Positions 1 to 6,513 of a stretch of DNA of 9,200 nucleotides are shown piece by piece (positions within the stretch are counted from its first letter, which is position 1; each line of letters starts with the position of its first letter). A program made the translations under genes and the position numbers. The notes beneath the pieces are model-generated. The model was not told the origin of the DNA. It ran no database searches and saw nothing but the letters and a program-made list of their open reading frames with translations. The DNA is from DAOUAJ01 sp034433615 (GTDB lineage Bacteria; Chloroflexota; Anaerolineae; DUEN01): contig DAOUAJ010000331.1 in assembly GCA_034433615.1 (NCBI GenBank), positions 1-9,200 of the forward strand, given 5' to 3'.

Positions 1-1
1 C

Positions 2-1528
2 AAGCTGCGGACCGCCGAGGACCTTCAACACATCCGCACCCTGGGCTTTCGTGGGGAAGCGCTGGCCTCTATCGCAGCGGTGGCACACGTCACCATGCTC
101 ACCCGGCATGCCGACGAGGCGATAGGCACGCAGGTTCGCCTGGAAGGTGGAATCGTCGTAAGCCGGGAACGTCGTGGGGCCCCCTGTGGCACTGTGGTCA
201 CAGTCGAGCATCTCTTTCACAATATGCCTGCTCGCCTTAAATTCCTACGCCAGCCGGCTACCGAAACTGCCCACATCCAGGAACTTATCACGCGCTATGC
301 GTTGGCCTTCCCTACACGGCGCTTCAGCCTGCTCGCCGACGGTCGTCTGGCTTTCCAATCCACCGGTTCAGGCGACGTTCACGAGGTGTTGCTCAAAGTG
401 TACGGTACTGAAGTGGCGCGTGAGATGATCACGGTGGAGCCCCAGGGGTATCGGGGTATCCTCGTTCACGGCCATATCTCGCAGCCTGACTTGCACCGTG
501 CGAATCGTTCCTATCTGACGCTGTTCCTCAACAGTCGCTGGATTCGCGATAGCAACCTCAGCTATGCTATCGTTCAGGCCTACCACACTCTACTGCCGCA
601 AGGGCGGTTCCCCATCGCTGTGATCTTCCTGGATATGCCGCCAGAAGCAGTGGACATCAACGTCCACCCGGCCAAGGCCGAGGTACGCTTCCAGGACGCC
701 CGCGCGGCTTTCCAGGCGGTGGAGCGGGCTGTGCGCAGCGCGCTGGTCGCCCATGCGCGGGCTCCCACCACCGAGCCGTTGGAGCCATATCCTCCCGACT
801 GGGCCGGGCGGCGGCCGGTGCTGGTACAGGCCGGCCAGCATGAGGGGACGCTGATGCAAGGCAACCTGGAACTCCCGCGCCCCGCCCCACGCGATGCGAT
901 GTCACCAATTGGCAGGTTGGCCACGCCGCCCGAGCAGCCGGTGGGTCCTGGCCTTCCCATGCTGCGTGTGGTGGGCCAGATCAGCGCCAGCTACATCGTT
1001 GCCGAAGGTCCGCAAGGGATGTATTTGATAGATCAGCACGCCGCTCATGAGCGCATCCTGTACGAGCAGATGATGGCCCAGCGCGCCGGCGGCGACGTGC
1101 CACGCCAGGGATTGCTGGAGCCGGTAGCGGTCCATCTTCCCCCCGTGCTGGCCGCCCTGGCGGAGGAAGAGCACGCCGAGTTGGTACGTTTGGGTTTTGA
1201 TCTGGAGCCTTTTGGGCCGGATACTTTCCTCCTGCGGACGATTCCAGCCATCCTCAACCGTGGCGACCCTCGAGAGACGTTGGAAGACCTGCTCCAGTCT
1301 CTACCGGATGAGCGCAACCGGGTTGTCCAGGCCGAAGAAGAGGCCTTGGTGCGCCTGATCTGCAAGCGCGCTGCCTTCAAGGCCGGGCAGCCACTCTCCA
1401 CAGTCGAGATGCAGGAGATAGTTCGACAACTCGAAGGTTGCCGATCCCCGCGTACCTGCCCTCACGGCCGGCCGACAATGATTCACATCAGCACCAGCCA
1501 ACTGGCGCGGGAGTTCGGCCGCCGTTGA
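2..1528 (+). CDS. mutL: DNA mismatch repair protein MutL, 5'-truncated by the window edge
   Basis: MutL couples mismatch recognition by MutS to strand incision. The reading frame is open from base 2, so the gene starts outside the window; 508 residues are visible, and roughly 75 N-terminal residues (start of the GHKL ATPase domain) are inferred missing. Visible landmarks: the ATP-lid motif TLGFRGEALASIA at residues 13-25 of the fragment, the transducer motif DINVHPAKAEVRF encoded near 655-693, and a proline-rich linker (about 760-950). In the C-terminal dimerisation domain lie the nuclease motif DQHAAHERILYE (from base 1031), a CKRAAFKAG segment (from about 1362), CPHGRP (from 1457) and a terminal FGRR. 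These motifs mark the MutL class with its own metal-dependent nicking activity, as expected in bacteria without MutH. The GTG at base 80 is internal and not the true start. mutS could lie upstream but is not visible. No terminator is seen after the stop. Identification is very secure. Confidence 0.96.
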   Translation, partial: KLRTAEDLQHIRTLGFRGEALASIAAVAHVTMLTRHADEAIGTQVRLEGGIVVSRERRGAPCGTVVTVEHLFHNMPARLKFLRQPATETAHIQELITRYALAFPTRRFSLLADGRLAFQSTGSGDVHEVLLKVYGTEVAREMITVEPQGYRGILVHGHISQPDLHRANRSYLTLFLNSRWIRDSNLSYAIVQAYHTLLPQGRFPIAVIFLDMPPEAVDINVHPAKAEVRFQDARAAFQAVERAVRSALVAHARAPTTEPLEPYPPDWAGRRPVLVQAGQHEGTLMQGNLELPRPAPRDAMSPIGRLATPPEQPVGPGLPMLRVVGQISASYIVAEGPQGMYLIDQHAAHERILYEQMMAQRAGGDVPRQGLLEPVAVHLPPVLAALAEEEHAELVRLGFDLEPFGPDTFLLRTIPAILNRGDPRETLEDLLQSLPDERNRVVQAEEEALVRLICKRAAFKAGQPLSTVEMQEIVRQLEGCRSPRTCPHGRPTMIHISTSQLAREFGRR

Positions 1529-1538
1529 TGCCACAACA

Positions 1539-1552
1539 GTCACAGATGTGAC
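1539..1552. promoter_or_regulatory. Perfect 14-bp dyad upstream of the tig promoter (candidate operator)
   Basis: GTCACA-GA-TGTGAC is a perfect inverted repeat with a 2-bp spacer, ending 2 bp before the proposed -35 element of the tig promoter. A position just upstream of -35 suits an activator site. The arms are inverted relative to a CRP site (TGTGA-N6-TCACA), so I do not assign a regulator. It is too tight to be a mutL terminator hairpin and lacks a T-run. Confidence 0.35.
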
Positions 1553-1554
1553 AT

Positions 1555-1584
1555 TTGGGCAAGGTTTAATACCTGTGCTATAAT
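1555..1584 (+). promoter_or_regulatory. Sigma70-type extended -10 promoter of tig-clpP-clpX
   Basis: TATAAT at 1579-1584 is preceded by TG one base upstream (1576-1577), giving an extended -10. A weak -35, TTGGGC at 1555-1560, sits 18 bp upstream. Transcription would start near 1591, leaving a leader of about 30 nt that contains the Shine-Dalgarno AAAGGAG (1604-1610). The perfect -10 and correct distance to tig make this convincing; the -35 is poor. Confidence 0.72.
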
Positions 1585-1622
1585 CGCCTGCGCGAAAGTG
1601 ATGAAAGGAGTCGGATCATTAC

Positions 1623-3035
1623 GTGAGAATCTCGACAGAACAGCTTGAGGATTGCCAGGTTCTCCTCACTATCGAGGTCGAACCAGAGCGCATGGAGAAG
1701 TTCATGCGCCGCGGAGCGCGCCAGTTAGCCAATCGGTTGCCTATCCCCGGCTTCCGCAAAGGCAAAGCACCGTACGAGGTTGTAGTCGCCAAGATTGGCA
1801 AGCAGGCGATCTACCAAGAAATCCTGGAAGAGATGGTGAAAGAGGCCTACCAGGAAGCTTTGACCCAGACTCAATTGCAGCCTGTTGCCCGGGCAGAGTT
1901 GGAAGATGTCAAATTTGAGCCGACGATCTTCCGCTTGCGAGTGCCGGTGTCACCCCAAGTGAAACCGGGTGATTACCGTTCTATTCGCGTCGAATGGGAA
2001 GCGTTCGAGGTCACCGATGAAGATATCAACAAAGTCCTGGAGGAGTTGAGCCAATCCCGAGTCAGATGGACGGAAACAGAATGTCCGTCAGAGTATGGGG
2101 ACCTGTTAACACTGGATATCAAGAGCACCGTCGGTGATGAGACGGTGATTGACCAAAGGGATTGGGAATTCGTGCCAGCGCAGGATGCCCGCACGGCACT
2201 TATACCCGGCCTTGACGCAGCGCTCATTGGCATGAAACCTGGCGAGACCCGTGAATTCACCCTCACTTATCCGGCCGATTCGAACTCTCGCTGGGCCGGA
2301 AAGGAAGCGCATTTTGTCGTCACCTTGAAGCAGGCGCAGCGACGCTCTTCCATCAAGTTGGATGACGAGTTCGCCGCTTCGGTAGGTGATTTTCAATCGC
2401 TGGAGGAACTGCGCCAGAGCATCCGTGAAGGGTTAAAGGCCGAACGCGAGCTAAAAGTTCGCTCTGAGCAATTAGAACAGATCATGGAGGCTCTGGTTAA
2501 CGGAGCTGAATTGGTCAAATATCCGCCAGTACTGCTGGAACGGGAGATAGATGAGCTGCTCGACGAGCAGGAACGCACACTCCGCCAGCGTGGCATCAGC
2601 CTGGACGACTACTTGAAGTTGAGCCAGACGACGCGTGAGATGTATCGCAAACAAATCCAGCCCCAGGCGGAGCAACGTCTGACGCGTCGCTTGCTGCTGG
2701 ACGCGGTCGCTGAGCGGGAAGGCATCTCGGTTACCCAGGCGGAGATTGACGCTGAGATCGGTCGCGCATTGCAGTCTACAGACAACAAGAGGTCGCGAGA
2801 TGAGCTGAAAAAAGCTCTGGAGACACCGGCCGGCTACCAGCTCATCGCGGCCAACCTGCGTGCCCAAAAGACGTTGGATCGGCTGTTAGCGATTGCGCGC
2901 GGTGAGGTAGAGACGGCAGCAGCGGCTGAGGAAACGGGCGAACCTGAACCTCCAGACGATTTCCCTGTCGCGGAACAGGCCATCCTCGATGCTTCTGCAG
3001 AGGTGGCAACAGGAATAGAAACTGAGCAAGCATAG
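1623..3035 (+). CDS. tig: Trigger factor (ribosome-bound chaperone / prolyl isomerase)
   Basis: Trigger factor docks at the ribosomal exit tunnel and protects nascent chains. The 470-residue protein has the family's three parts. The N-terminal ribosome-binding domain carries the signature GFRKGKAP at residues 43-50, with F44-R45-K46 at the same numbering as in E. coli. A divergent FKBP-type PPIase domain spans about 155-240 and includes IPGLDAALIGMKPGE. The two-armed helical C-terminal chaperone domain covers about 110-150 and 245-430. An acidic tail rich in E, D and P (about 430-470) makes it longer than the usual roughly 430 residues. The GTG start at 1623 follows AAAGGAG by 12 nt, slightly long spacing, but no other in-frame start is nearby. 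It is first in an operon with clpP (about 17 nt downstream) and clpX, a common arrangement linking folding to proteolysis. Confidence 0.96.
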   Translation: MRISTEQLEDCQVLLTIEVEPERMEKFMRRGARQLANRLPIPGFRKGKAPYEVVVAKIGKQAIYQEILEEMVKEAYQEALTQTQLQPVARAELEDVKFEPTIFRLRVPVSPQVKPGDYRSIRVEWEAFEVTDEDINKVLEELSQSRVRWTETECPSEYGDLLTLDIKSTVGDETVIDQRDWEFVPAQDARTALIPGLDAALIGMKPGETREFTLTYPADSNSRWAGKEAHFVVTLKQAQRRSSIKLDDEFAASVGDFQSLEELRQSIREGLKAERELKVRSEQLEQIMEALVNGAELVKYPPVLLEREIDELLDEQERTLRQRGISLDDYLKLSQTTREMYRKQIQPQAEQRLTRRLLLDAVAEREGISVTQAEIDAEIGRALQSTDNKRSRDELKKALETPAGYQLIAANLRAQKTLDRLLAIARGEVETAAAAEETGEPEPPDDFPVAEQAILDASAEVATGIETEQA

Positions 3036-3052
3036 CGACGGAGAGGGTGACT

Positions 3053-3715
3053 GTGAAAGCAGAATTTTTGATTCCCATGGTGATTGAACAAACCGGACGG
3101 GGAGAGCGGGCCTACGACATCTACTCCCTTCTACTCAAGGAACGTATCATCTTCCTGGGCACACCGATCAATGACCAAATCGCCAACCTGGTGGTTGCCC
3201 AATTGCTCTTCCTCGACCGAGAAGATTCCGGGAAAGACATTCAATTGTACATCAACTCGCCCGGCGGTGAGATCTACCCGGGTCTGGCCATCTATGACAC
3301 CATGCAAATGATCAACGCGCCAGTCTCCACTTTTGCGGTGGGTTGGACGGCCAGTATGGGAACCGTGCTCCTGTCCGCGGGTGCCAAGGGCAAACGCTAT
3401 GCACTCCCGCACGCCACCATCCACATGCATTCGGCCATGGGCGGCGCGCGCGGCTCTGCTCCGGATGTGCAAATCCAACTGAACGAGCTCATGCGCATGC
3501 AGAATCTGCTTCACCGCATTCTGGCCAAGCATACCGGGCAGCCGCTGGAACGTATCCAGCGCGATTTTGAGCGGGACTATTTCATGGACGCCCGCGGTGC
3601 CGTGGAATATGGGATCATTGATCACATCGTCGGCGAGCCTGTCCATTCTGGAGACGGCCAGGGTACGGCCCAGGGCGACAAGGATCGTGAAAAAAGTGAG
3701 CAGGGGATTCGTTAG
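3053..3715 (+). CDS. clpP: ATP-dependent Clp protease proteolytic subunit ClpP
   Basis: ClpP forms the tetradecameric serine peptidase barrel that degrades substrates fed by ClpX or another Clp ATPase. The N-terminus (LIPMVIEQTGRGERAYDIYS) is the canonical mature ClpP start. Numbering from GTG 3053, the triad is Ser101 (in ASMG), His126 and Asp175. The S-H and H-D spacings of 25 and 49 residues match E. coli Ser97/His122/Asp171. The GTG at 3047 is an alternative start two codons earlier. I prefer 3053 because GGAG at 3040-3043 is then 9 nt away rather than 3 nt. The first residues would be a very short propeptide or none. The protein is 220 residues, with a charged Gly/Asp/Lys-rich tail after the conserved domain. 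It lies 17 nt after tig, and its 3' end overlaps the clpX start. Identification is certain; only the start is open. Confidence 0.95.
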   Translation: MKAEFLIPMVIEQTGRGERAYDIYSLLLKERIIFLGTPINDQIANLVVAQLLFLDREDSGKDIQLYINSPGGEIYPGLAIYDTMQMINAPVSTFAVGWTASMGTVLLSAGAKGKRYALPHATIHMHSAMGGARGSAPDVQIQLNELMRMQNLLHRILAKHTGQPLERIQRDFERDYFMDARGAVEYGIIDHIVGEPVHSGDGQGTAQGDKDREKSEQGIR

Positions 3716-4982
3716 TCCGCAACATTGCTCTTTCTGCCACCGCAGCCAGGACGAGGTCCAGCGGTTGATCGCCGGTCCGGACGGCGTGTTCATCTGCGAT
3801 GAATGCGTTCAACTTTGCCAGGAGGTCCTGGAAGAAGAAGGGGTCACGTCGAATGCCCAGCCCGTAACCCGGGAGCACATACTGCAGCCAAAGGAGATCG
3901 TTGAGAAGTTAGATGAATACGTGGTGGGGCAGGACCGGGCCAAGAAAGTGCTGTCTGTTGCCGTCTATAACCACTACAAACGCATCGCCTCGGGCCAGGA
4001 TCATTCAGATGTTGAGTTGCAGAAGAGTAACATTCTGCTCCTGGGCCCCACTGGCTGCGGCAAAACGTTGTTGGCTCAGACGCTGGCCCGCATCCTGGAC
4101 GTGCCTATCACCATCGCCGACGCCACCAGCCTGACCGAGGCCGGGTACGTGGGTGAGGACGTGGAGAACATCCTTCTGCGCTTGCTGCAGGCGGCTGACT
4201 GGGACGTGGCTCGGGCCGAGATGGGCATTGTCTACATTGACGAGATTGATAAGATCGCCCGCAAATCAGGGGACAACCCCTCCATCACCCGTGACGTCTC
4301 AGGTGAAGGGGTCCAGCAGGCTCTGCTCAAGATCATCGAGGGAACGATAGCTAACGTGCCGCCCCAGGGTGGTCGCAAGCATCCGGAGCAGGACTTTATC
4401 CAGCTTAACACCAAGGACATCCTCTTCATCTGCGGCGGCGCATTTGAGACGTTAGACAGGGTCATCGCTCAGCGCATTGGCGCCAAGGGGCAGGTAGGGT
4501 TTGGTCGCACTCAATTGCCTCGCAGCGCGGAGGAAGCCAGAGCAGCGCTGTTACGACAGGTCGCTCCCGAAGACTTGCTGGCTTACGGCATGATCCCGGA
4601 GTTCGTGGGCCGGCTTCCCGTCATCGTCAGCCTGGAACCGTTGGATAAGGCTGCTCTGGTTGCCATCCTGACCCAGCCCAAGAACGCCATCGTCAAGCAG
4701 TTCCAGCGCCTTTTCAAGCTGGATGGCGTTGAACTCGTCTTCACACCGGACGCGTTGGACGTCGCGGCCGAAGAAGCCATGAAGCGCAAAACCGGCGCTC
4801 GCGGCCTGCGTACCATCATCGAGGAGGCGCTTTTAGACGTGATGTACGAGATCCCCTCGCGGCCTGAAATCAAGCGCTGCATCGTCAACGCCGATACGAT
4901 CCTGCGCAAAGCGCCGCCGCTTCTGCTCACTCAGTCTGACTGGCCGGCGGCCCAGGAACGAGGACTACGCGAGAGCGCCTGA
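3687..4982 (+). CDS. clpX: ATP-dependent Clp protease ATP-binding subunit ClpX
   Basis: ClpX is the hexameric AAA+ unfoldase that delivers substrates to ClpP. Numbering from GTG 3687 (431 residues), the N-terminal zinc-binding domain has C14-x2-C17 and C37-x2-C40. Next come Walker A GPTGCGKT (Cys in the fifth position, where Ser is more usual), the pore loop GYVGED, Walker B VYIDEIDK, the ClpP-docking loop as VGFG in place of IGFG, and the sensor-2 region GARGLRTIIEEALLDVMYE. The frame is open well upstream into clpP (from at least 3567), but homology begins only at the zinc domain. Plausible starts are GTG 3687 (29-nt overlap with clpP) or GTG 3696 (20-nt overlap, 12 nt after AAGG). Overlap implies translational coupling and matched synthesis of protease and unfoldase. 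It is the last gene of the operon, followed by a strong terminator. Confidence 0.95.
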   Translation: MKKVSRGFVSPQHCSFCHRSQDEVQRLIAGPDGVFICDECVQLCQEVLEEEGVTSNAQPVTREHILQPKEIVEKLDEYVVGQDRAKKVLSVAVYNHYKRIASGQDHSDVELQKSNILLLGPTGCGKTLLAQTLARILDVPITIADATSLTEAGYVGEDVENILLRLLQAADWDVARAEMGIVYIDEIDKIARKSGDNPSITRDVSGEGVQQALLKIIEGTIANVPPQGGRKHPEQDFIQLNTKDILFICGGAFETLDRVIAQRIGAKGQVGFGRTQLPRSAEEARAALLRQVAPEDLLAYGMIPEFVGRLPVIVSLEPLDKAALVAILTQPKNAIVKQFQRLFKLDGVELVFTPDALDVAAEEAMKRKTGARGLRTIIEEALLDVMYEIPSRPEIKRCIVNADTILRKAPPLLLTQSDWPAAQERGLRESA

Positions 4983-4997
4983 GCAAGGAGCCAGATC

Positions 4998-5035
4998 AAA
5001 CAAAGGGACAGGCCAAAGCCTGTCTCTTTGTTTTT
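4998..5035 (+). terminator. Intrinsic terminator after clpX
   Basis: A 16-bp stem (4998-5013 with 5018-5033, a single G-U wobble, loop CAAA) runs into a T-tract at 5031-5035. It starts 16 nt after the clpX stop. The convergent hydrolase gene ends at 5051, so the hairpin also lies just beyond that stop on the minus strand. There the following sequence is only weakly T-rich, so termination should be stronger on the plus strand. Confidence 0.92.
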
Positions 5036-5050
5036 CGGTAGGTGGCGCGG

Positions 5051-5665
5051 TTACCGCTCCGATTTGAGGATTTGCACTGGCACCGGAGAACGCTTCTGGA
5101 AGCGTTGGGCATACGCCTCAGAGCCGATGATCTCACCGTAATGCATGGGGATCGCCAGCCGGGGCCGCAGCCGCCCGGCCAGATCGGCCGCCTGGTCAGC
5201 ATCCATCACGTACGTGCCGCTGACCGGGAGCAGGGCGATGTCCACTTGCAGGCTGTCCATCTCCGGGATCGGGTCGCTGTCGCCGGTATGGTAGATGCGC
5301 TGACCGCCCAGGGTGACGATGTAGCCCACATGCCCTGCCTGTCGTGGGTGGAACTTCTTGCCAATATTATAGGCCGGCACGGCCTCCACCGGCACGCCGT
5401 TGAGCACCAGCCTGTCTCCAGGCTTGACGACGGTGACGGGGGACTTAAGCTTGGCGGCTGCGGCAGCCGGTGCTGCCACCACCGTCTTGGCTGTGCGGAT
5501 TTTTTCCACGTCTTCAGACGAGCAGTGGTCATAGTGGTCGTGCGTCACCAGGATCAGATCGGCCGGGGGCACTCCGTGGGGCAACTTCCAGGGATCAATG
5601 TAAACGGTCTTCTCGCCCTCCAAACGGAATGTATCATGTCCCAGCCAGTGAATCTTTGCTTCCAT
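5051..5665 (-). CDS. UPF0173-type metal-dependent hydrolase (metallo-beta-lactamase fold)
   Basis: A 204-residue single-domain metallo-beta-lactamase-fold protein. The di-metal site is visible: THDHYDHC (His42, His44, Asp46, His47), HTGDSD (His126, Asp129) and MHYG (His175). Length and the opening KIHWLGHDTFRLEG fit the short UPF0173 / YtkL-like branch rather than beta-lactamases or RNases. Members are annotated as metal-dependent hydrolases of unknown substrate, so I give no specific reaction. The start is well defined: on the minus strand AAGGAGG lies about 6 nt before the ATG at 5665. The stop TAA is at 5053-5051. No signal peptide or membrane segment is seen, so it should be cytoplasmic. 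The gene is monocistronic, convergent with clpX and divergent from the tup-moa unit, with its own candidate promoter near 5809-5837. Confidence 0.88.
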   Translation of the reverse strand: MEAKIHWLGHDTFRLEGEKTVYIDPWKLPHGVPPADLILVTHDHYDHCSSEDVEKIRTAKTVVAAPAAAAAKLKSPVTVVKPGDRLVLNGVPVEAVPAYNIGKKFHPRQAGHVGYIVTLGGQRIYHTGDSDPIPEMDSLQVDIALLPVSGTYVMDADQAADLAGRLRPRLAIPMHYGEIIGSEAYAQRFQKRSPVPVQILKSER

Positions 5666-5808
5666 AATCCCTCCTTATGATCAGAATCCCCTCAGGCCGG
5701 CCGCGCCAGCTCGGCCAGAGCAGCGGCAGTGGTCTTAATTCACACCATTCCAGGAAAAGGTGAAGGCATAATGCACCTCTCTCTCAACCAGCATTCTTCG
5801 ATGGCACA

Positions 5809-5837
5809 AGTATAGCATACCTGACCGGATCGGACAA
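5809..5837 (-). promoter_or_regulatory. Extended -10 promoter for the minus-strand hydrolase
   Basis: Read on the minus strand, TGC-TATACT (5817 down to 5809) forms an extended -10. TTGTCC (complement of 5832-5837) is a 4/6 match to the -35 at 17 bp spacing. Transcription would begin near 5802, giving a leader of about 135 nt before the ATG at 5665. No riboswitch fold is recognised in that leader. Confidence 0.5.
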
Positions 5838-6069
5838 TCGGAAGGGGCCGAGCGATTTTCGGGACGGCTTTCCATGCTGAGGGCAGCGCCACGGCGCATG
5901 AAAAACGGTTCGTAGAACAAACCAACAGGCTTAAGTTGACGCATATGCCCCCGGCCCCTCTCCTGGGTTCATAGTGAGCGACGTAACGCAGCGGAGTCGC
6001 GTCGGAACGCATGGCCAATGTCACTCCGTTACTGCTACGTGGCTTACTCCGAGCTGGCTGCGCTACGTT
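5838..6069. other. Divergent intergenic spacer, no gene recognised
   Basis: Between the two divergent promoters I find no convincing coding sequence. Reading frames here have no recognisable domain and no Shine-Dalgarno. Small dyads occur (GCGCC-AC-GGCGC at 5886-5897; an imperfect GGTT...AACC at 5907-5923). The hexamer CGGAGT (5992-5997) has inverted copies ACTCCG at 6023-6028 and 6047-6052, upstream of the tup promoter. None of these can be assigned a regulator from the sequence alone. Confidence 0.4.
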
Positions 6070-6099
6070 TTGGCAGCCACACAAGCTCCATGCTATAAT
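6070..6099 (+). promoter_or_regulatory. Strong extended -10 promoter of the tup-moa unit
   Basis: TTGGCA (6070-6075, 5/6 match to the -35) is followed after 18 bp by a perfect TATAAT (6094-6099) with TG one base upstream. Predicted start is near 6106. This overlaps a perfect 8-bp palindrome CCACGTGG at 6100-6107, which would suit a repressor site. The leader to the tupB ATG is about 55 nt. Confidence 0.75.
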
Positions 6100-6160
6100 C
6101 CACGTGGCTCATGTGGACCACAAGCTGCATCTGTTTCCCACTTCCTTGGGGGCATATTTG

Positions 6161-6505
6161 ATGGACACCATCATCCGCGGTTTCCAGCAAGCGTTGGCCT
6201 TGATAGCTCGCGGCGATCGTGCTCTGCTGCCCGTCGTTCAGCTATCGCTGACGGTCAGCGGCCTGGCTTTACTGATCAGTACCCTGATCGGCATCCCGCT
6301 GGGGAGCTGGCTGGCATTGCACGATTTCCCAGGCCGGTGGCTGGCCATCGCGCTGCTTTACACCAGGATGGGGCTCCCACCGGTAGTCGTCGGGCTGTTC
6401 GTCTACCTGCTGCTGTCTCGCGAGGGGCCGCTGGGCAGCCTGGGCTGGCTATTCACTCCACTCCTCAAGACCCCCACACGGCCGCCTTCGTGCGCGGTGA
6501 GATGA
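6161..6505 (+). pseudogene. tupB: Tungstate-type ABC transporter permease, truncated (tupB')
   Basis: Intact TupB is the membrane permease of a tungstate/molybdate-type ABC importer, normally about 225 residues. The ATG at 6161 is 8 nt after GGGGG (6148-6152). The first 100 or so residues look normal for the family: two hydrophobic membrane segments (about residues 23-53 and 61-87), and MGLPPVVVGLFVYLLL followed by GPLGSLGWLFTP, a recognisable TupB stretch. At about residue 101 (base 6460) similarity stops. The remaining residues, LLKTPTRPPSCAVR, are a frameshifted tail ending at TGA 6503-6505. The later transmembrane segments and the cytoplasmic loop that contacts the ATPase are absent, so transport is unlikely. 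The family call comes from remembered motifs; a related PstC/ModB-type permease is the alternative. Context (moaC and moaDE directly downstream) supports an Mo/W role. Confidence 0.68.
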
Positions 6506-6513
6506 TCTACTGA
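6460..6513 (+). pseudogene. Remnant of the ABC ATPase C-terminus ('tupC)
   Basis: In the frame ending at TGA 6511-6513, the bases after the point where tupB breaks off read TPQDPHTAAFVRGEMIY. This resembles the extreme C-terminus of phosphate/tungstate-type ABC transporter ATPases (a Pro-x-Asp-Pro-x-Thr...Phe-x-x-Gly-Glu ending). The remnant lacks Walker and signature motifs and cannot be functional. Its TGA overlaps the moaC ATG by one base (TGATG), an arrangement that would make sense if a complete tupC had once been coupled to moaC. The assignment rests on about 16 residues and is tentative. Confidence 0.45.

Noticed and set aside
3131..3793. A 220-codon minus-strand open frame antisense to clpP and the clpX start
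   Set aside because: It lies opposite strongly conserved coding sequence, has no recognisable domain and no clear ribosome site. Long antisense frames are expected in GC-rich genes.
4054..4077. Cys in the ClpX Walker A (GPTGCGKT) as a possible defect
   Set aside because: The pattern GxxxxGKT is satisfied and, as I recall, the same substitution occurs in other functional ClpX proteins.
5042..5680. A 212-codon plus-strand frame antisense to the hydrolase
   Set aside because: The minus frame has a complete metallo-beta-lactamase motif set and a strong Shine-Dalgarno; the plus frame has neither and is rich in His/Arg, typical of a shadow frame.
5696..5742. Minus-strand frame reading IKTTAAALAELARPA-stop just before the hydrolase Shine-Dalgarno, like a lost gene end
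   Set aside because: Only about 15 codons with a TGA directly upstream and no start; Ala/Leu-rich reads arise easily in GC-rich sequence.
5735..5944. A 69-codon minus-strand frame upstream of the hydrolase
   Set aside because: It overlaps the hydrolase promoter, has no recognisable motif, and its composition is not protein-like.
6100..6160. Molybdenum-cofactor riboswitch upstream of the moa genes
   Set aside because: The leader is only about 55 nt, far too short for that motif, and no multi-stem fold is apparent.
5974..6459. Plus-strand frame from 5974 running into the tupC remnant
   Set aside because: It starts upstream of the promoter and overlaps tupB in another frame; only its last 17 codons look like real protein, treated separately as the remnant.
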